Part shown: piece by piece, positions 26,941 to 35,557 of the stretch
How the letters are laid out: each line of letters opens with the position of its first letter
Position numbering within the stretch: the stretch's first letter is position 1
Source of the DNA: CAYYNP01 sp964472545
Lineage (GTDB): Bacteria > Planctomycetota > Planctomycetia > Pirellulales > Thermoguttaceae
Direction of reading: 5' to 3'
Assembly: GCA_964472545.1 (NCBI GenBank)
Contig: CAYYNP010000049.1
Coordinates: forward strand, 1 to 41,882
DNA length: 41,882 bases
Notes under the pieces: generated by a model
Databases searched by the model: none
The model's input: the letters and a program-made list of their open reading frames with translations, nothing else
Told to the model about the DNA's origin: nothing
Program-made: the position numbers and the translations under genes

Positions 26941-28497
26941 GAAGTCCAAGACCTTGCGCGCCCGGGCCACGACGGCGTGGTCGCGTTCGTCGGGGCCGTT
27001 GAAGTGCATCGCTCCACAGGCCAGGTACCGAGCCCGCCACGGCGGCGAGACGTGATGGAAACTCTCCAAGGCCGCGGACGTGAACTTGAAATCGTGTGAA
27101 CCGTCGCCCTTTCTCGCCACCAGTTGCCGAATCTTGGCCACAAGCGGCTTTTCCGGACGCCCGGAGCGTAGGTAACCGTAGATCCGCTCGGCCGCCATGC
27201 GTCGCCGGCCACCCAAGCCGTCGAAGGCGCTCTTCAGCGCCGCTTCGTCTGAGCCGGACGGCGCGACGGGCTCCAGTTCCTCAATGGGGGCGTCTTGCAA
27301 GCGCCCGCGCTGTGCGGCGGCGTCGCGAAACATGGTCACCATCGCGGCGTTCTGCAACAGCAATAGCCGGCGTGTGCGGTCCCGGCCGGTTGTCCGGTAG
27401 GCGTGATGGATCGCCCGGGTGGTTGTTGCCGCGTGCAGCGACACGATATTGGGCGCCCGCAACTGCAATTCTGCGGCGGCGGAGAAGACGGCGTCCCAAA
27501 TCGACGACGGGGCCGCACCGCCGTTGAGCCGCTCGATCACGGCATCGGCAGCGTCGTCGCCGGAGCCGGTCCGCAAGACGGCCAACAGTTCGGCAGTTGC
27601 CTCGGCGTTGGACTGCCCGGCCGTCCAGTCGTGGCGGATCTTGCCGACGATCTTCTCGTGCCGCCGCCAGGGCCGGTCGGCCGGATCGTCGCGCTCGGCC
27701 GGGTTGCCGCCCTCGTGCATAAGCAACGCGTAGGCAAGGCTTCTGAGCACCGGCTCGGCGTACTGCCAGCCGATGATCTCCAGCAGCCGCTGGGCACCCA
27801 TCACGAAGATGGCCTTGTGGCCGATCGAGCGGAAGTCGCGTGCCCCGAGCGGGAACAACAACTCAAAGGTCGACCGGGGGTCGAGATGCCGGGCGACCGC
27901 GGCGGCTGCCGCGTCGGCTGCCGGTTCGTTCCAGCGGTGCATCGCCTCGACCAGTGCCGGCCCGGCCTTGTCGGCCGACGGCAGCGCGGCCTCGTCGACG
28001 GCCGCCATTCTCCAATCACCCTCTGCCGCATCGCTTGCCTGCGCGACCTTGAAGTAGTCGATCCCCCAAAAGACCGGCAGCCACCGATCGCGACTGGCGG
28101 GGCCACTGCCGGCGCCACTGCCGGTGGGAAGGCCTTCGCGAATGAGATGGTACGAAATGACGGCCAACACGGTGTGGAACTTGTAGCCGACCGAAGGCCG
28201 CGGCTGCACTTCGCGCGCCCCGGCCAGCAGCAAGGCGGCAAGCACGTCGCGATAGCCGGCTCCCTGCCGTATCTTCTCGCCGACGGCCTCGACGACCCGG
28301 TCTCGCGGGGTCGACTCCAGGAGCCGAATCAGCGGCTCGACGTGCGAAGCCCGCGCGGCGTCGTCCGTTGGGGCTTCATCATCCGCAGCGACCGCGCGTC
28401 GACCCGGCGCCACCAGCGGCGCATGTCCCATGCCGAGTGCCGCGCCTCCGGCCAAGGCGCGGCGCAGAAGTGTGCGGCGGGAGAGATGATCGTTCAT
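26938..28497 (-). CDS. Tat-exported protein of unknown function
   Basis: A 519-residue protein I do not recognise. It opens with a twin-arginine signal (SRRTLLRRALAGGAALGMG), suggesting export folded, perhaps with a cofactor. The mature part is mostly helical, with several conserved-looking His positions (HTVLAVISYHLIREG, SLHAATTTRAIHHAYR, ESFHHVSPPWRARY) that could bind metal. This recalls helical oxidases such as the questin-oxidase group, but the resemblance is too weak to name. The start at 28497 is chosen because the Tat motif follows at once; 60 further codons upstream in frame look like non-coding sequence. Its TAG stop lies inside the right end of the inverted repeat. It is 91 bases downstream of a small unknown gene and the IscA-type gene. 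Confidence 0.75.
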   Translation of the reverse strand: MNDHLSRRTLLRRALAGGAALGMGHAPLVAPGRRAVAADDEAPTDDAARASHVEPLIRLLESTPRDRVVEAVGEKIRQGAGYRDVLAALLLAGAREVQPRPSVGYKFHTVLAVISYHLIREGLPTGSGAGSGPASRDRWLPVFWGIDYFKVAQASDAAEGDWRMAAVDEAALPSADKAGPALVEAMHRWNEPAADAAAAAVARHLDPRSTFELLFPLGARDFRSIGHKAIFVMGAQRLLEIIGWQYAEPVLRSLAYALLMHEGGNPAERDDPADRPWRRHEKIVGKIRHDWTAGQSNAEATAELLAVLRTGSGDDAADAVIERLNGGAAPSSIWDAVFSAAAELQLRAPNIVSLHAATTTRAIHHAYRTTGRDRTRRLLLLQNAAMVTMFRDAAAQRGRLQDAPIEELEPVAPSGSDEAALKSAFDGLGGRRRMAAERIYGYLRSGRPEKPLVAKIRQLVARKGDGSHDFKFTSAALESFHHVSPPWRARYLACGAMHFNGPDERDHAVVARARKVLDF

Positions 28498-28588
28498 AAA
28501 CCTGTTGCCTTTGCTGTAAGGAGGTGATGGTTGCAACTGGTTCCCAGTGGGTACTTGTACCACGAAGCAGCGATCCACCGCGCAAGCG

Positions 28589-28810
28589 TCAGGGGGTCGG
28601 CGAACTCTTGAGCAAGCGGTCGATGAGAACGAAGGCCAGCGCCGCCCGTTCGTTCCGGTTGAGCGTCGACTCCACATCCCGGAGCGCCGCCTGGATCTTC
28701 AGCGCAGCCTGCGAGTCGCCCTCGGCCAACTCGAACGCCCGCGCCAACTGGTGCTCACTGATGCAGTAGACCGATTCACCGCCGAGAATATCAATCGGTT
28801 GCACGCTCAT
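28589..28810 (-). CDS. Small protein of unknown function beside the Fe-S carrier gene
   Basis: A 73-residue, mostly helical, acidic protein (MSVQPIDILGGESVYCISEH...). The start at 28810 is chosen for AGAGGA about 9 bases upstream. It has one Cys and no recognised domain. It lies 23 bases after the IscA/ErpA-type gene on the same strand, so it is probably co-transcribed and may relate to Fe-S assembly (inference). Confidence 0.6.
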   Translation of the reverse strand: MSVQPIDILGGESVYCISEHQLARAFELAEGDSQAALKIQAALRDVESTLNRNERAALAFVLIDRLLKSSPTP

Positions 28811-28833
28811 GGCTGATTCGTCCTCTAGTCGGG

Positions 28834-29154
28834 TCAGAGTTGGAAACTCGCGCCACATCCGCATGCCTTGACGGCGTTGGGATTCTTGAAGAGGAAGCCC
28901 GAGCGGACCAGATCGGCCGAGTAGTCGACGTGCAGGCCGTGCAGGAGGACCGCGCTTTGCAGGTTGGCAATTGCTCGGAAATCGTCGTCGTCGTAGACCA
29001 CTTTGTCGTCTTCGCCGACCGCGTCGTCAATCGCGGCCGAATAAGTGTGCCCCGAACAGCCGCCGGACACCACCGAAATGCGTAAGAACTTCTCGTTGCC
29101 AACACCCATCCGGGTGAGTTCATCTTTGGCCCTCTCGGACACTTGAATTACCAT
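28834..29154 (-). CDS. A-type iron-sulfur cluster carrier (IscA/ErpA/HesB family)
   Basis: A 106-residue A-type carrier that receives and delivers Fe-S clusters to apoproteins in the cytoplasm. The three ligand cysteines are in the family pattern: C33 (SGGCSGHTY) and C98-x-C100 (ACGCGASF). FLFKNPNA before the last pair is also typical. AGGGAG stands about 11 bases before the ATG. It is the first gene of the minus-strand group. The formate dehydrogenase and the radical SAM enzyme in this window are cluster-rich possible clients, but the carrier is general. Which A-type subgroup it belongs to cannot be told by eye. Confidence 0.92.
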   Translation of the reverse strand: MVIQVSERAKDELTRMGVGNEKFLRISVVSGGCSGHTYSAAIDDAVGEDDKVVYDDDDFRAIANLQSAVLLHGLHVDYSADLVRSGFLFKNPNAVKACGCGASFQL

Positions 29155-29353
29155 TTCGCGCGTTGCTCCCTGAAGAAACGTTGCTTAGCTCTTTAGTTGA
29201 CTATCCCCCGCCGCCCGTCTAGCTCTGAATTGTACGCACAGGTTCTCGATTCGGGTTCCACTCTAGTGAGGGATGTCCTTTTTCCGCACGGCCTCGGTCC
29301 AGAGCCTCTACAGCTCTTGGCTCTCCTTCTCGAACCCTTTGAACCACTTGGGG

Positions 29354-29490
29354 GCAGCCGATGAATAACTCCCGGTTTCAGTGATGGGTGGCTGGGGCAT
29401 AGCGCGGCGGTGCCCCAGTTGTCCGGGTCCTGGGGCTTCGCTGCGCTCAGCCACCAGCCACCCCAAGTGGGGAAGTTACTCATCGGCCGC
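29354..29490. repeat. Imperfect inverted repeat (MITE-like), about 137 bp, in the 634-base gap before the toxin gene
   Basis: The ends 29354-29370 and about 29474-29490 are near-complements (GCAGCCGATGAATAACT versus GCGGCCGATGAGTAACT). Inner arms GGGTGGCTGG (29386-29395) and its complement (29454-29463) follow, with a TGGGGCA/TGCCCCA hairpin in the middle. The gap 29155-29788 has no convincing gene; besides this element it holds the promoter at 29605. Confidence 0.6.
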
Positions 29491-29604
29491 CGCTTGGCCT
29501 GCAAACCAAGGTGTCCAAGAAGCACGCCGCGGCGGGAGTCGGAGTCGATGCCCTGAGTCTCGTCGCTGGCCGGCACAACTCACACCCGATACGAGTTCAC
29601 GTTA

Positions 29605-29633
29605 TTGCCAGCTCGCCTTGGTATATCTATAAT
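29605..29633 (+). promoter_or_regulatory. Strong sigma70-type promoter (TTGCCA-17-TATAAT) upstream of the toxin operon
   Basis: TTGCCA at 29605-29610 and a perfect TATAAT at 29628-29633 with an ideal 17-base spacer, 155 bases before the toxin start at 29789. It is the best promoter match in the window. Confidence 0.6.
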
Positions 29634-29788
29634 CCGACGCGGAGACGTTGGGACGTCGCCTTGGCCGCGATAGGACGGCCGATCGTATAGGGCAGGTCGT
29701 CGCAGGCGATGACTCGACATCCTCGCTACCGGTTGTAGTCCTTCTCAGCAAGGAATCAACACAAGCGCCTTGACCCCGAGGTGTCGCC

Positions 29789-32700
29789 ATGAGGAGTCTC
29801 CGATGCCTGGCGGCCGTCGCCGGCGTTCTGGCCCTGTTTAGTCCTGCCGTCTTCTCGGCGCAGCCGGAGGAAACTCCCTCGGCGGACAAGCTGCCGTTTG
29901 AGGGCTACCTTATCTGGACGGACATCCGCGAACCCGATACCGGGGGCGTGCAGCTTTTCGCGCCGCACCACGTCTTCATCGACGGGCGGTTTCGCTGCGG
30001 ACGCGTGCAGGTCCGTGTCGAGCGCTTCTGCGAAGGCCCGTTCGCCGACGGCGCCGTCGAGGAAACGAGCCGCGTGGTGACGAAGATCGCCGAGCGGATC
30101 GCCGGGCTGGAAGAAATCGAGTCGGCCGATGCACTTTTGCCGAACCCGGACGAGTTGGGCGAAGAGTGGTTCTGGCCGTGGAAGCTCCCCAAACGGTTCG
30201 GCGGCTTCGAAACGACGGAAGCAGAGTGGCGGGAAAGCAACCTCCTGGACCCACGCCAACTGGTTCCGTTTCTGGTCGCCGCCCTCGGCACCATGTCGGA
30301 TGAGGACTACCTGCAGGCCAAGAAGAAGGCGGAGGAGGAACTCGAGAAGTTTCTGAAGAACCCGGACTTCGGGGGGCTGCTCTCTTTGGCGACCGGCGGT
30401 GACACGGTGCGTCAGATGGAGGGTTTCTCAGTTGCCACCCGCGAGGAAGCAATCGCTCGCGCTGAAGCGCTTTCGGCTGCCTCCGACTGGGCGGCGAACC
30501 AGTACGAACGCGCAAGACCCAACGGCCGCAAGTCGGACGTCCCCGATTACGTCGAGCACGACGGCGACCAACTCACCATCCACGTCTTCGTTTACGGCGA
30601 CGAGGCGCCGCTGGGTATCGACGAGGAACTGGTCGAGAAGGCCTGCGACGTCACGCGGCAGCGTAAGACTGCCGGGCTCGAGTTCAAGACGAAGAACGAG
30701 CAGGAAGCGCTTGAGGAAATCACGCGGCAGCGCGACGAATTGCAGCAGGATATCGAGAGTCTCGCCGCACGCGACCTGGAGCCGTCGGAAGCCGATCTTG
30801 AGCGATTGGCGAAACTGAACGAACAACTCCAGGAGCAAGCGGCAGCAGTCGCGGCAACCACGACGTTCAAGGTAGATTACGAGTGGTACGGAGACGATGA
30901 CTTCTGGCGGTGGTACGTCAAGTTTCGCAGCAAGGCCGAAGAGAACCTGTCGGAAGTCAACGTGATCCGCACCATGCTGCAGATCGAGCACGGCCGATGG
31001 CAGCAGACGCGTCACGAGTTTCTGAAGCTGCTGAAGCTCGACCAGGAGACGTATCGGCTGAGCGAAGACGAACCGCCGGAACGTTTCTCGATGATCACGG
31101 CCGCCGCCCGCCGAGGGATGAAGGAGAAGCGCGACGCGCTGGCCGCGGCGAAAAAGGGCTCCGAGCAGACCCAACATCGACTCGTACGGCGCGCCAAGGA
31201 GTTGCTGCAAGAGCTTGCCGACTCGGCCGACAGACAGCACCAGAAGTCCACCGGGCACTTCCAACTGCTCGCCGATACGCGGGGGTTCTACCAAGCCCAA
31301 GCCGACGTGATCGAGTTGGAGCTGTACGACCAATTGGGGCTCGTCGATGCGCTTCAGGGTGCGTACGATCGCGTCAGTGCCGCCGGCCGCCTGCCTCAGA
31401 AAGCGCTCGGGCTCTTCGCGCTGAAGATCGAGTTGCACCGCGTCGATGAGGAGCAGTGGCGTCAGATGACGCGGATGATCCTGGCGCCGCCGAAGCCGGG
31501 AACCCCGATCGATCAGCGCGTGCTCGAGCAGCGGCTGCGAGCGCTCGCCAGGGCCCGAGCCTACCTGCAAGCGAATCCCGGTGACCCGGCGGCGCTGGAG
31601 ATCGAGAAGAACCTCGACCTGCACTTCCTGAATCGAATCGCCACCAAGCTCGAACAGGAACGAAAGGCCTCCTGGGAGGCCTGGTACAAGTATCTCTCGG
31701 AGCGGGGATACGACACCAACGATCCCGCCTCCTGGTTCAGCGGCATCCGCGAGGCGATCTACGTGACCGCCACGAGCGGACCGGTCGGCCATCTTTCCCT
31801 CGGCAAGATGTGGGCCAAGGAAGACGCCGTGGTGGGCGTACAAGAGGAGGTCGCCCAGTATCTGACGAGCCTGTTGGCCATGTCGCGGCTTCGCAAGAAC
31901 GGCGTGCGGTTGGTCGAACTCAGGGCACTGGGCGCCGACGGGCTCGCCGAGAAGATGGTGTTCCACACCCCGGGACGGACGCCGCTTCCCGCGGACAAGG
32001 CCCGCCGCATCACCCAAGATATCCTAGAGACGTTCGGGCGCCTGCCGGAACTGCAGGCCCTGGCGGAAGGCGACGGCTCCGGATTCCTGGGGGCCTTCAA
32101 GCAGGAGACCTTCGTCGGCCTCGATCAGGTCGACACTTGGGCGGAATGGTACGGCGATGCGCTCAGCCCGCTGAACCTGATCACCACGCTAGGGCCCTGC
32201 TCGGTTGCCAAGGTCGGCGGAAAATGGGTGGGAGCCCGGCCGCTTGGCTGGACGGCGAAGGAAGCACAGTTGATCAAGTTGGGGCAAGCCACCACCGGCA
32301 GCGACCTGATGATCAAGACGCTTCGGCTGGAACAACTGGCCGACGGCCTGATGAAGACGGGAACGGGTAAGTGGTTGGCCAAGGCGATGGCCGAGGACGA
32401 GGCCTACCTGGCGACGCTGGCTTGGGATAGCAGCCGCACGGGAATGACCGGCTTTTTGGCGAACGCCGCCGGGGCCGGCGAGTTGGGGTTGAACATCGTC
32501 TCCCGGCTCTCGGCGGCCGTCGTGATCACGGCCGGCGCCGAACAACTCGCCTACGAATACGGCAGTAACGTCCCCGGCCTGTACCTGTTCGTTCGCGCCG
32601 TAGGCGAGTTGGGCGTGGCCGACGTCGCGTTTGACGTGTTCGCTCGCAAGGGCCTTTCACAGAAGTTGGTCCGCCGTCGCATCGACCAATTCGACGCCCA

Positions 32701-34285
32701 TCTGCAAACCCGGCGCCAAAACTTCGACGCCGACCATGCCGCGTGGAAGGATCTCGATAAGCTCCGACGCGAGGCGGCCGATTCCGATAGCGTCCGTCGG
32801 CTGACCCCCGAAGAGGTCGACCAATTCACTCTGTTCTCCCCCGGTGGCCGCGATGCGCCGGAGGTTTACGTCGTCGGCTCCAGCGCGGCAGGCGATCGTT
32901 CGTTCGTCATGCGGCAGTACGTCAATTCCTACGACGACGTGAGTACGGCGGACGCCGAAAAGTCGGCGCTCGTCCTGCGTAAGATGTTCGATGACGAGGC
33001 CGATACGTTGAAGGATCAGGCAACGACGCTCGCCAGGGCCCGCCGCGTTGTCGATGATATGGAGGCTTCGCGAGTCGTTCGCAAAATGCGCACCGTGGCG
33101 CCCGATTCCCCCGCGGAACTGAGACTCATCGAGCAGGCCAGGTTGCTCGCCACGGCCGAGGACAAGTTCCGCCTGCTGGCCAGCCACACCAGCCCCGCCC
33201 GAGCACGGCAATTGCTGCTGGACGAACGGGTCTGCTTTCTGCGCGGTACGCTCGTCAGAACGCCCGACGGGTTCCGTCAGATCGAGACCCTGGAGCCGGG
33301 CGATCTGGTCCTATCTCGCAACGAGCAAACCGGCGAGCAGGGCTACAAGCCGATCCGACAGATCTTCCGTTCGACAACGCCGTGGGTCTGCCGCGTGACC
33401 GTCGCACGCCGGTCCGACGTGCAAAGCCGAGCACACCAGCGCGGCCGCAGCACGCCGCACCGCGTTGGAACGGCGCGGAGAGACGACGGTGACGACGATC
33501 CGGACTCATCCGGTGCCGGCACCGCGGGGCCGGCACTGCGGCGAGAGATCCTCTGCACGCCAGGACACGATTTCTTCCGTGTCGACGACGCCGCGTGGAC
33601 GGACGCCGCGGCACTCCAACCGGGGCAGCGCTTGCTCGGCGATAACGGCCGGATTGTGTTCGTCGAAGACGTACAAGTCCGCGCCGCGACCGCGGCGACC
33701 TGGAACTTTGAAGTCGATGACTGGCACACGTACTTCGTCGCCGCCGACTTGGGGCCGGCGGTCTGGGTCCACAACAAGTGCTACATCGGGATCGCCCTCG
33801 ATCAATTGCCGCCCGGTCACATGCGCGTCAACGGGGAGCCGATCCGCGGCCCGCCGAAACTCGGGGACGACGTCGAAGTTTGGGCGATCAACCCGGAAAA
33901 CAACACGTTCGAGTGGATGAAGCTGCGCGGCGACGCCGGCAAGAGTCAGTTGGATGGAGATCACGTTTTCCCCAAGAATGCATTTGAAAAGACCATGCAG
34001 AGGTTTCGGCAAGAGGGATTCCAAATCGATAGCATCACGAAGACGAGAATCGACGGGCTGATGAACGGAACCGATAATCTGCGCCCCATGCCCTCCAGCT
34101 TCAATCGATCGAAGGGCAATCGCAACATCAGCCAATGGAAAGAGACGCCGCTCGGTGGGCAGGTCGGCGCGGATTATCTGCAAGACCTCGATGGAATACA
34201 GCGCTCGGTCGCCGAGGAACTCAACCAGATCCTCAACGAGGCGGCCGGCACACGTGGCAGCGACTTCACTTCGTGGTTCTTCTGA
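29789..34285 (+). CDS. Large secreted polymorphic-toxin-like protein with Hint autoprotease and C-terminal HNH-like nuclease
   Basis: A 1498-residue exported protein. The Sec signal peptide is about residues 1-24. A long alpha-helical body follows (charged coiled-coil stretch about 290-350; amphipathic Ala/Gly-rich segment about 890-950), which I do not recognise. A Hint domain runs from C1149 (CFLRGTLVRTPDG, LEPGDLVLS) through ILCTPGHDFF and WHTYFVAADLG to VHN at 1327-1329, the pre-toxin form that cuts off the C-terminal tip. A charged low-complexity insert lies inside it. Residues 1330-1498 carry an HNH-type site: LDGDH (1388-1392) then DNLRPMPSSFNRSKGN (1429-1444). The tip DNA is visibly AT-rich (about 47% GC over 33961-34080 by hand count), typical of swapped toxin tips. 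GAGGTG precedes the ATG by 9 bases. The ankyrin-SUKH gene starts 15 bases after its stop. Nuclease activity is inferred. Confidence 0.85.
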   Translation: MRSLRCLAAVAGVLALFSPAVFSAQPEETPSADKLPFEGYLIWTDIREPDTGGVQLFAPHHVFIDGRFRCGRVQVRVERFCEGPFADGAVEETSRVVTKIAERIAGLEEIESADALLPNPDELGEEWFWPWKLPKRFGGFETTEAEWRESNLLDPRQLVPFLVAALGTMSDEDYLQAKKKAEEELEKFLKNPDFGGLLSLATGGDTVRQMEGFSVATREEAIARAEALSAASDWAANQYERARPNGRKSDVPDYVEHDGDQLTIHVFVYGDEAPLGIDEELVEKACDVTRQRKTAGLEFKTKNEQEALEEITRQRDELQQDIESLAARDLEPSEADLERLAKLNEQLQEQAAAVAATTTFKVDYEWYGDDDFWRWYVKFRSKAEENLSEVNVIRTMLQIEHGRWQQTRHEFLKLLKLDQETYRLSEDEPPERFSMITAAARRGMKEKRDALAAAKKGSEQTQHRLVRRAKELLQELADSADRQHQKSTGHFQLLADTRGFYQAQADVIELELYDQLGLVDALQGAYDRVSAAGRLPQKALGLFALKIELHRVDEEQWRQMTRMILAPPKPGTPIDQRVLEQRLRALARARAYLQANPGDPAALEIEKNLDLHFLNRIATKLEQERKASWEAWYKYLSERGYDTNDPASWFSGIREAIYVTATSGPVGHLSLGKMWAKEDAVVGVQEEVAQYLTSLLAMSRLRKNGVRLVELRALGADGLAEKMVFHTPGRTPLPADKARRITQDILETFGRLPELQALAEGDGSGFLGAFKQETFVGLDQVDTWAEWYGDALSPLNLITTLGPCSVAKVGGKWVGARPLGWTAKEAQLIKLGQATTGSDLMIKTLRLEQLADGLMKTGTGKWLAKAMAEDEAYLATLAWDSSRTGMTGFLANAAGAGELGLNIVSRLSAAVVITAGAEQLAYEYGSNVPGLYLFVRAVGELGVADVAFDVFARKGLSQKLVRRRIDQFDAHLQTRRQNFDADHAAWKDLDKLRREAADSDSVRRLTPEEVDQFTLFSPGGRDAPEVYVVGSSAAGDRSFVMRQYVNSYDDVSTADAEKSALVLRKMFDDEADTLKDQATTLARARRVVDDMEASRVVRKMRTVAPDSPAELRLIEQARLLATAEDKFRLLASHTSPARARQLLLDERVCFLRGTLVRTPDGFRQIETLEPGDLVLSRNEQTGEQGYKPIRQIFRSTTPWVCRVTVARRSDVQSRAHQRGRSTPHRVGTARRDDGDDDPDSSGAGTAGPALRREILCTPGHDFFRVDDAAWTDAAALQPGQRLLGDNGRIVFVEDVQVRAATAATWNFEVDDWHTYFVAADLGPAVWVHNKCYIGIALDQLPPGHMRVNGEPIRGPPKLGDDVEVWAINPENNTFEWMKLRGDAGKSQLDGDHVFPKNAFEKTMQRFRQEGFQIDSITKTRIDGLMNGTDNLRPMPSSFNRSKGNRNISQWKETPLGGQVGADYLQDLDGIQRSVAEELNQILNEAAGTRGSDFTSWFF

Positions 34286-34300
34286 CAAGAGAAGGCGCCC

Positions 34301-35557
34301 GTGGATCACAGCCAGGCCATGGCGGAAGCCGTTGAAAGCGGCAGTGCGGCCCGCGTCGGCGAAATGCTCGCCCGCGGAGTGCCGGCCAACATCCGTTTCG
34401 ACACCGGCGACGTTCCGCTCCTACGTGCCGCCCGGCGGAACTTCACCGAGGTCATTAGGTGTCTGTTGAAGGCCGGGGCCGAGGTCGACGCGCAAGACTC
34501 CGAAGACCGCGGCGGGGAAACCGCGCTGATGTTCGCCGCCGATCGGGGATCTTTCGAGGCAGTCGAGATCTTGCTCGACGCCGGGGCGGACGTCAACCTC
34601 AAGTCCGTCCGCGCAGCCACGGCGCTCTCCCGTGCGGCCATGGGGAGCACACGCGTGCATGCCCGGATTGTACGCCGGCTGATCGAAGCCGGAGCCGACG
34701 TCGATCGTGGCGCCAGCCTCACGCCGTTGATGCTGGCATGCGGGAGTGCGACGGCCGAGTCGGTCGAAGCCCTGATCCGGGGTGGCGCGGAGGTGAACAT
34801 TCGCACGAACGAAGGTACGCCCCTTACGGAAGCCGTGGTCGCGGGCAACGCGGACGCCGTCACCGTGTTGCTGAACGCCGGCGCCGATCCCTCATTGACG
34901 ATTCCAAACGATCACCCCGACCACGATATCGCCGGACGGACACCGCTGGAACTTGCACGGGCCGCCCGGCACCGCCGTATCGTTTCGTTGCTTCGGTCCG
35001 CTACGCCCGGGTCGACGAACGGAAAGATCGCAAGTGTCGCGGACTCCTGGCAACGCATCGAATCCCATTTGACGGCAGAAGTTCGGGCCACGCTGCACTC
35101 GGGCGCCGCGTTGCCGGAGATTGCTGCCGTCGAGCGGCGTCTGGCGGTCACTCTGCCGGACGATTTGAGGGCATCGCTTCGCCTTCACAACGGGCAGTCC
35201 GGCCAAGCCGGCCTCATTCCGTCGTTGGTCGGGGCAGAAGCGAAGTTCTGCCTGTTGTCGCTGGACCGAATCGTGGGGGAGTGGATCTTGTGGAACGAAC
35301 TACTTGAAAGTGGTGACTTTCGAGGGCTCGATGCCGGACCGGATCGGGGTGTCCGAGACGCCTGGTGGCATCCCGCCTGGATTCCCGTGAGTGCGAGCGC
35401 TGCGGGGGACCATCACTGTGTGGATCTCGCCCCCGCTCCCGGCGGAAGCTGCGGACAGGTGATCACGGTTAATCACGACAATCCTCGGCGGCAGAGAGTC
35501 GCCGTCTCCTTCGGAGGGTGGTTAAATGACATCGTCGATATGCTCGCCGCGTCGTAG
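34301..35557 (+). CDS. Ankyrin-repeat / SUKH (SMI1-KNR4) fusion, probable immunity protein
   Basis: A 418-residue protein without a signal peptide, so cytoplasmic. Residues about 1-235 hold six or so ankyrin repeats (units ending AGAEVDAQD, AGADVNLKS, AGADVDRGA, GGAEVNIRT, AGADPSLTI). Residues about 247-418 are a SUKH-1 domain: IAAVERRLAVTLPDDLRASL, HNGQSG, WWHPAWIPVSASAAGDHHCV and the late FGGWLNDIVDMLA. SUKH proteins and ankyrin proteins are both known immunity classes against polymorphic toxins, and SUKH often guards against HNH nucleases. The position right after the HNH toxin gene fits. The start is GTG at 34301, with AGAGAAGG 5 bases upstream. The 3' end overlaps the next gene by 32 bases. 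The fusion itself is notable; it might neutralise several toxin tips. Confidence 0.85.
   Translation: MDHSQAMAEAVESGSAARVGEMLARGVPANIRFDTGDVPLLRAARRNFTEVIRCLLKAGAEVDAQDSEDRGGETALMFAADRGSFEAVEILLDAGADVNLKSVRAATALSRAAMGSTRVHARIVRRLIEAGADVDRGASLTPLMLACGSATAESVEALIRGGAEVNIRTNEGTPLTEAVVAGNADAVTVLLNAGADPSLTIPNDHPDHDIAGRTPLELARAARHRRIVSLLRSATPGSTNGKIASVADSWQRIESHLTAEVRATLHSGAALPEIAAVERRLAVTLPDDLRASLRLHNGQSGQAGLIPSLVGAEAKFCLLSLDRIVGEWILWNELLESGDFRGLDAGPDRGVRDAWWHPAWIPVSASAAGDHHCVDLAPAPGGSCGQVITVNHDNPRRQRVAVSFGGWLNDIVDMLAAS

Noticed and set aside
30428..32017. 529-residue minus-strand frame inside the toxin gene
   Set aside because: Shadow of the long coiled-coil-rich coding strand; no signal, domain or ribosome site.
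33233..33775. Self-splicing intein in the 1498-residue protein
   Set aside because: The domain sits before a distinct nuclease tip rather than interrupting a conserved host enzyme, so the pre-toxin Hint autoprotease reading fits better.
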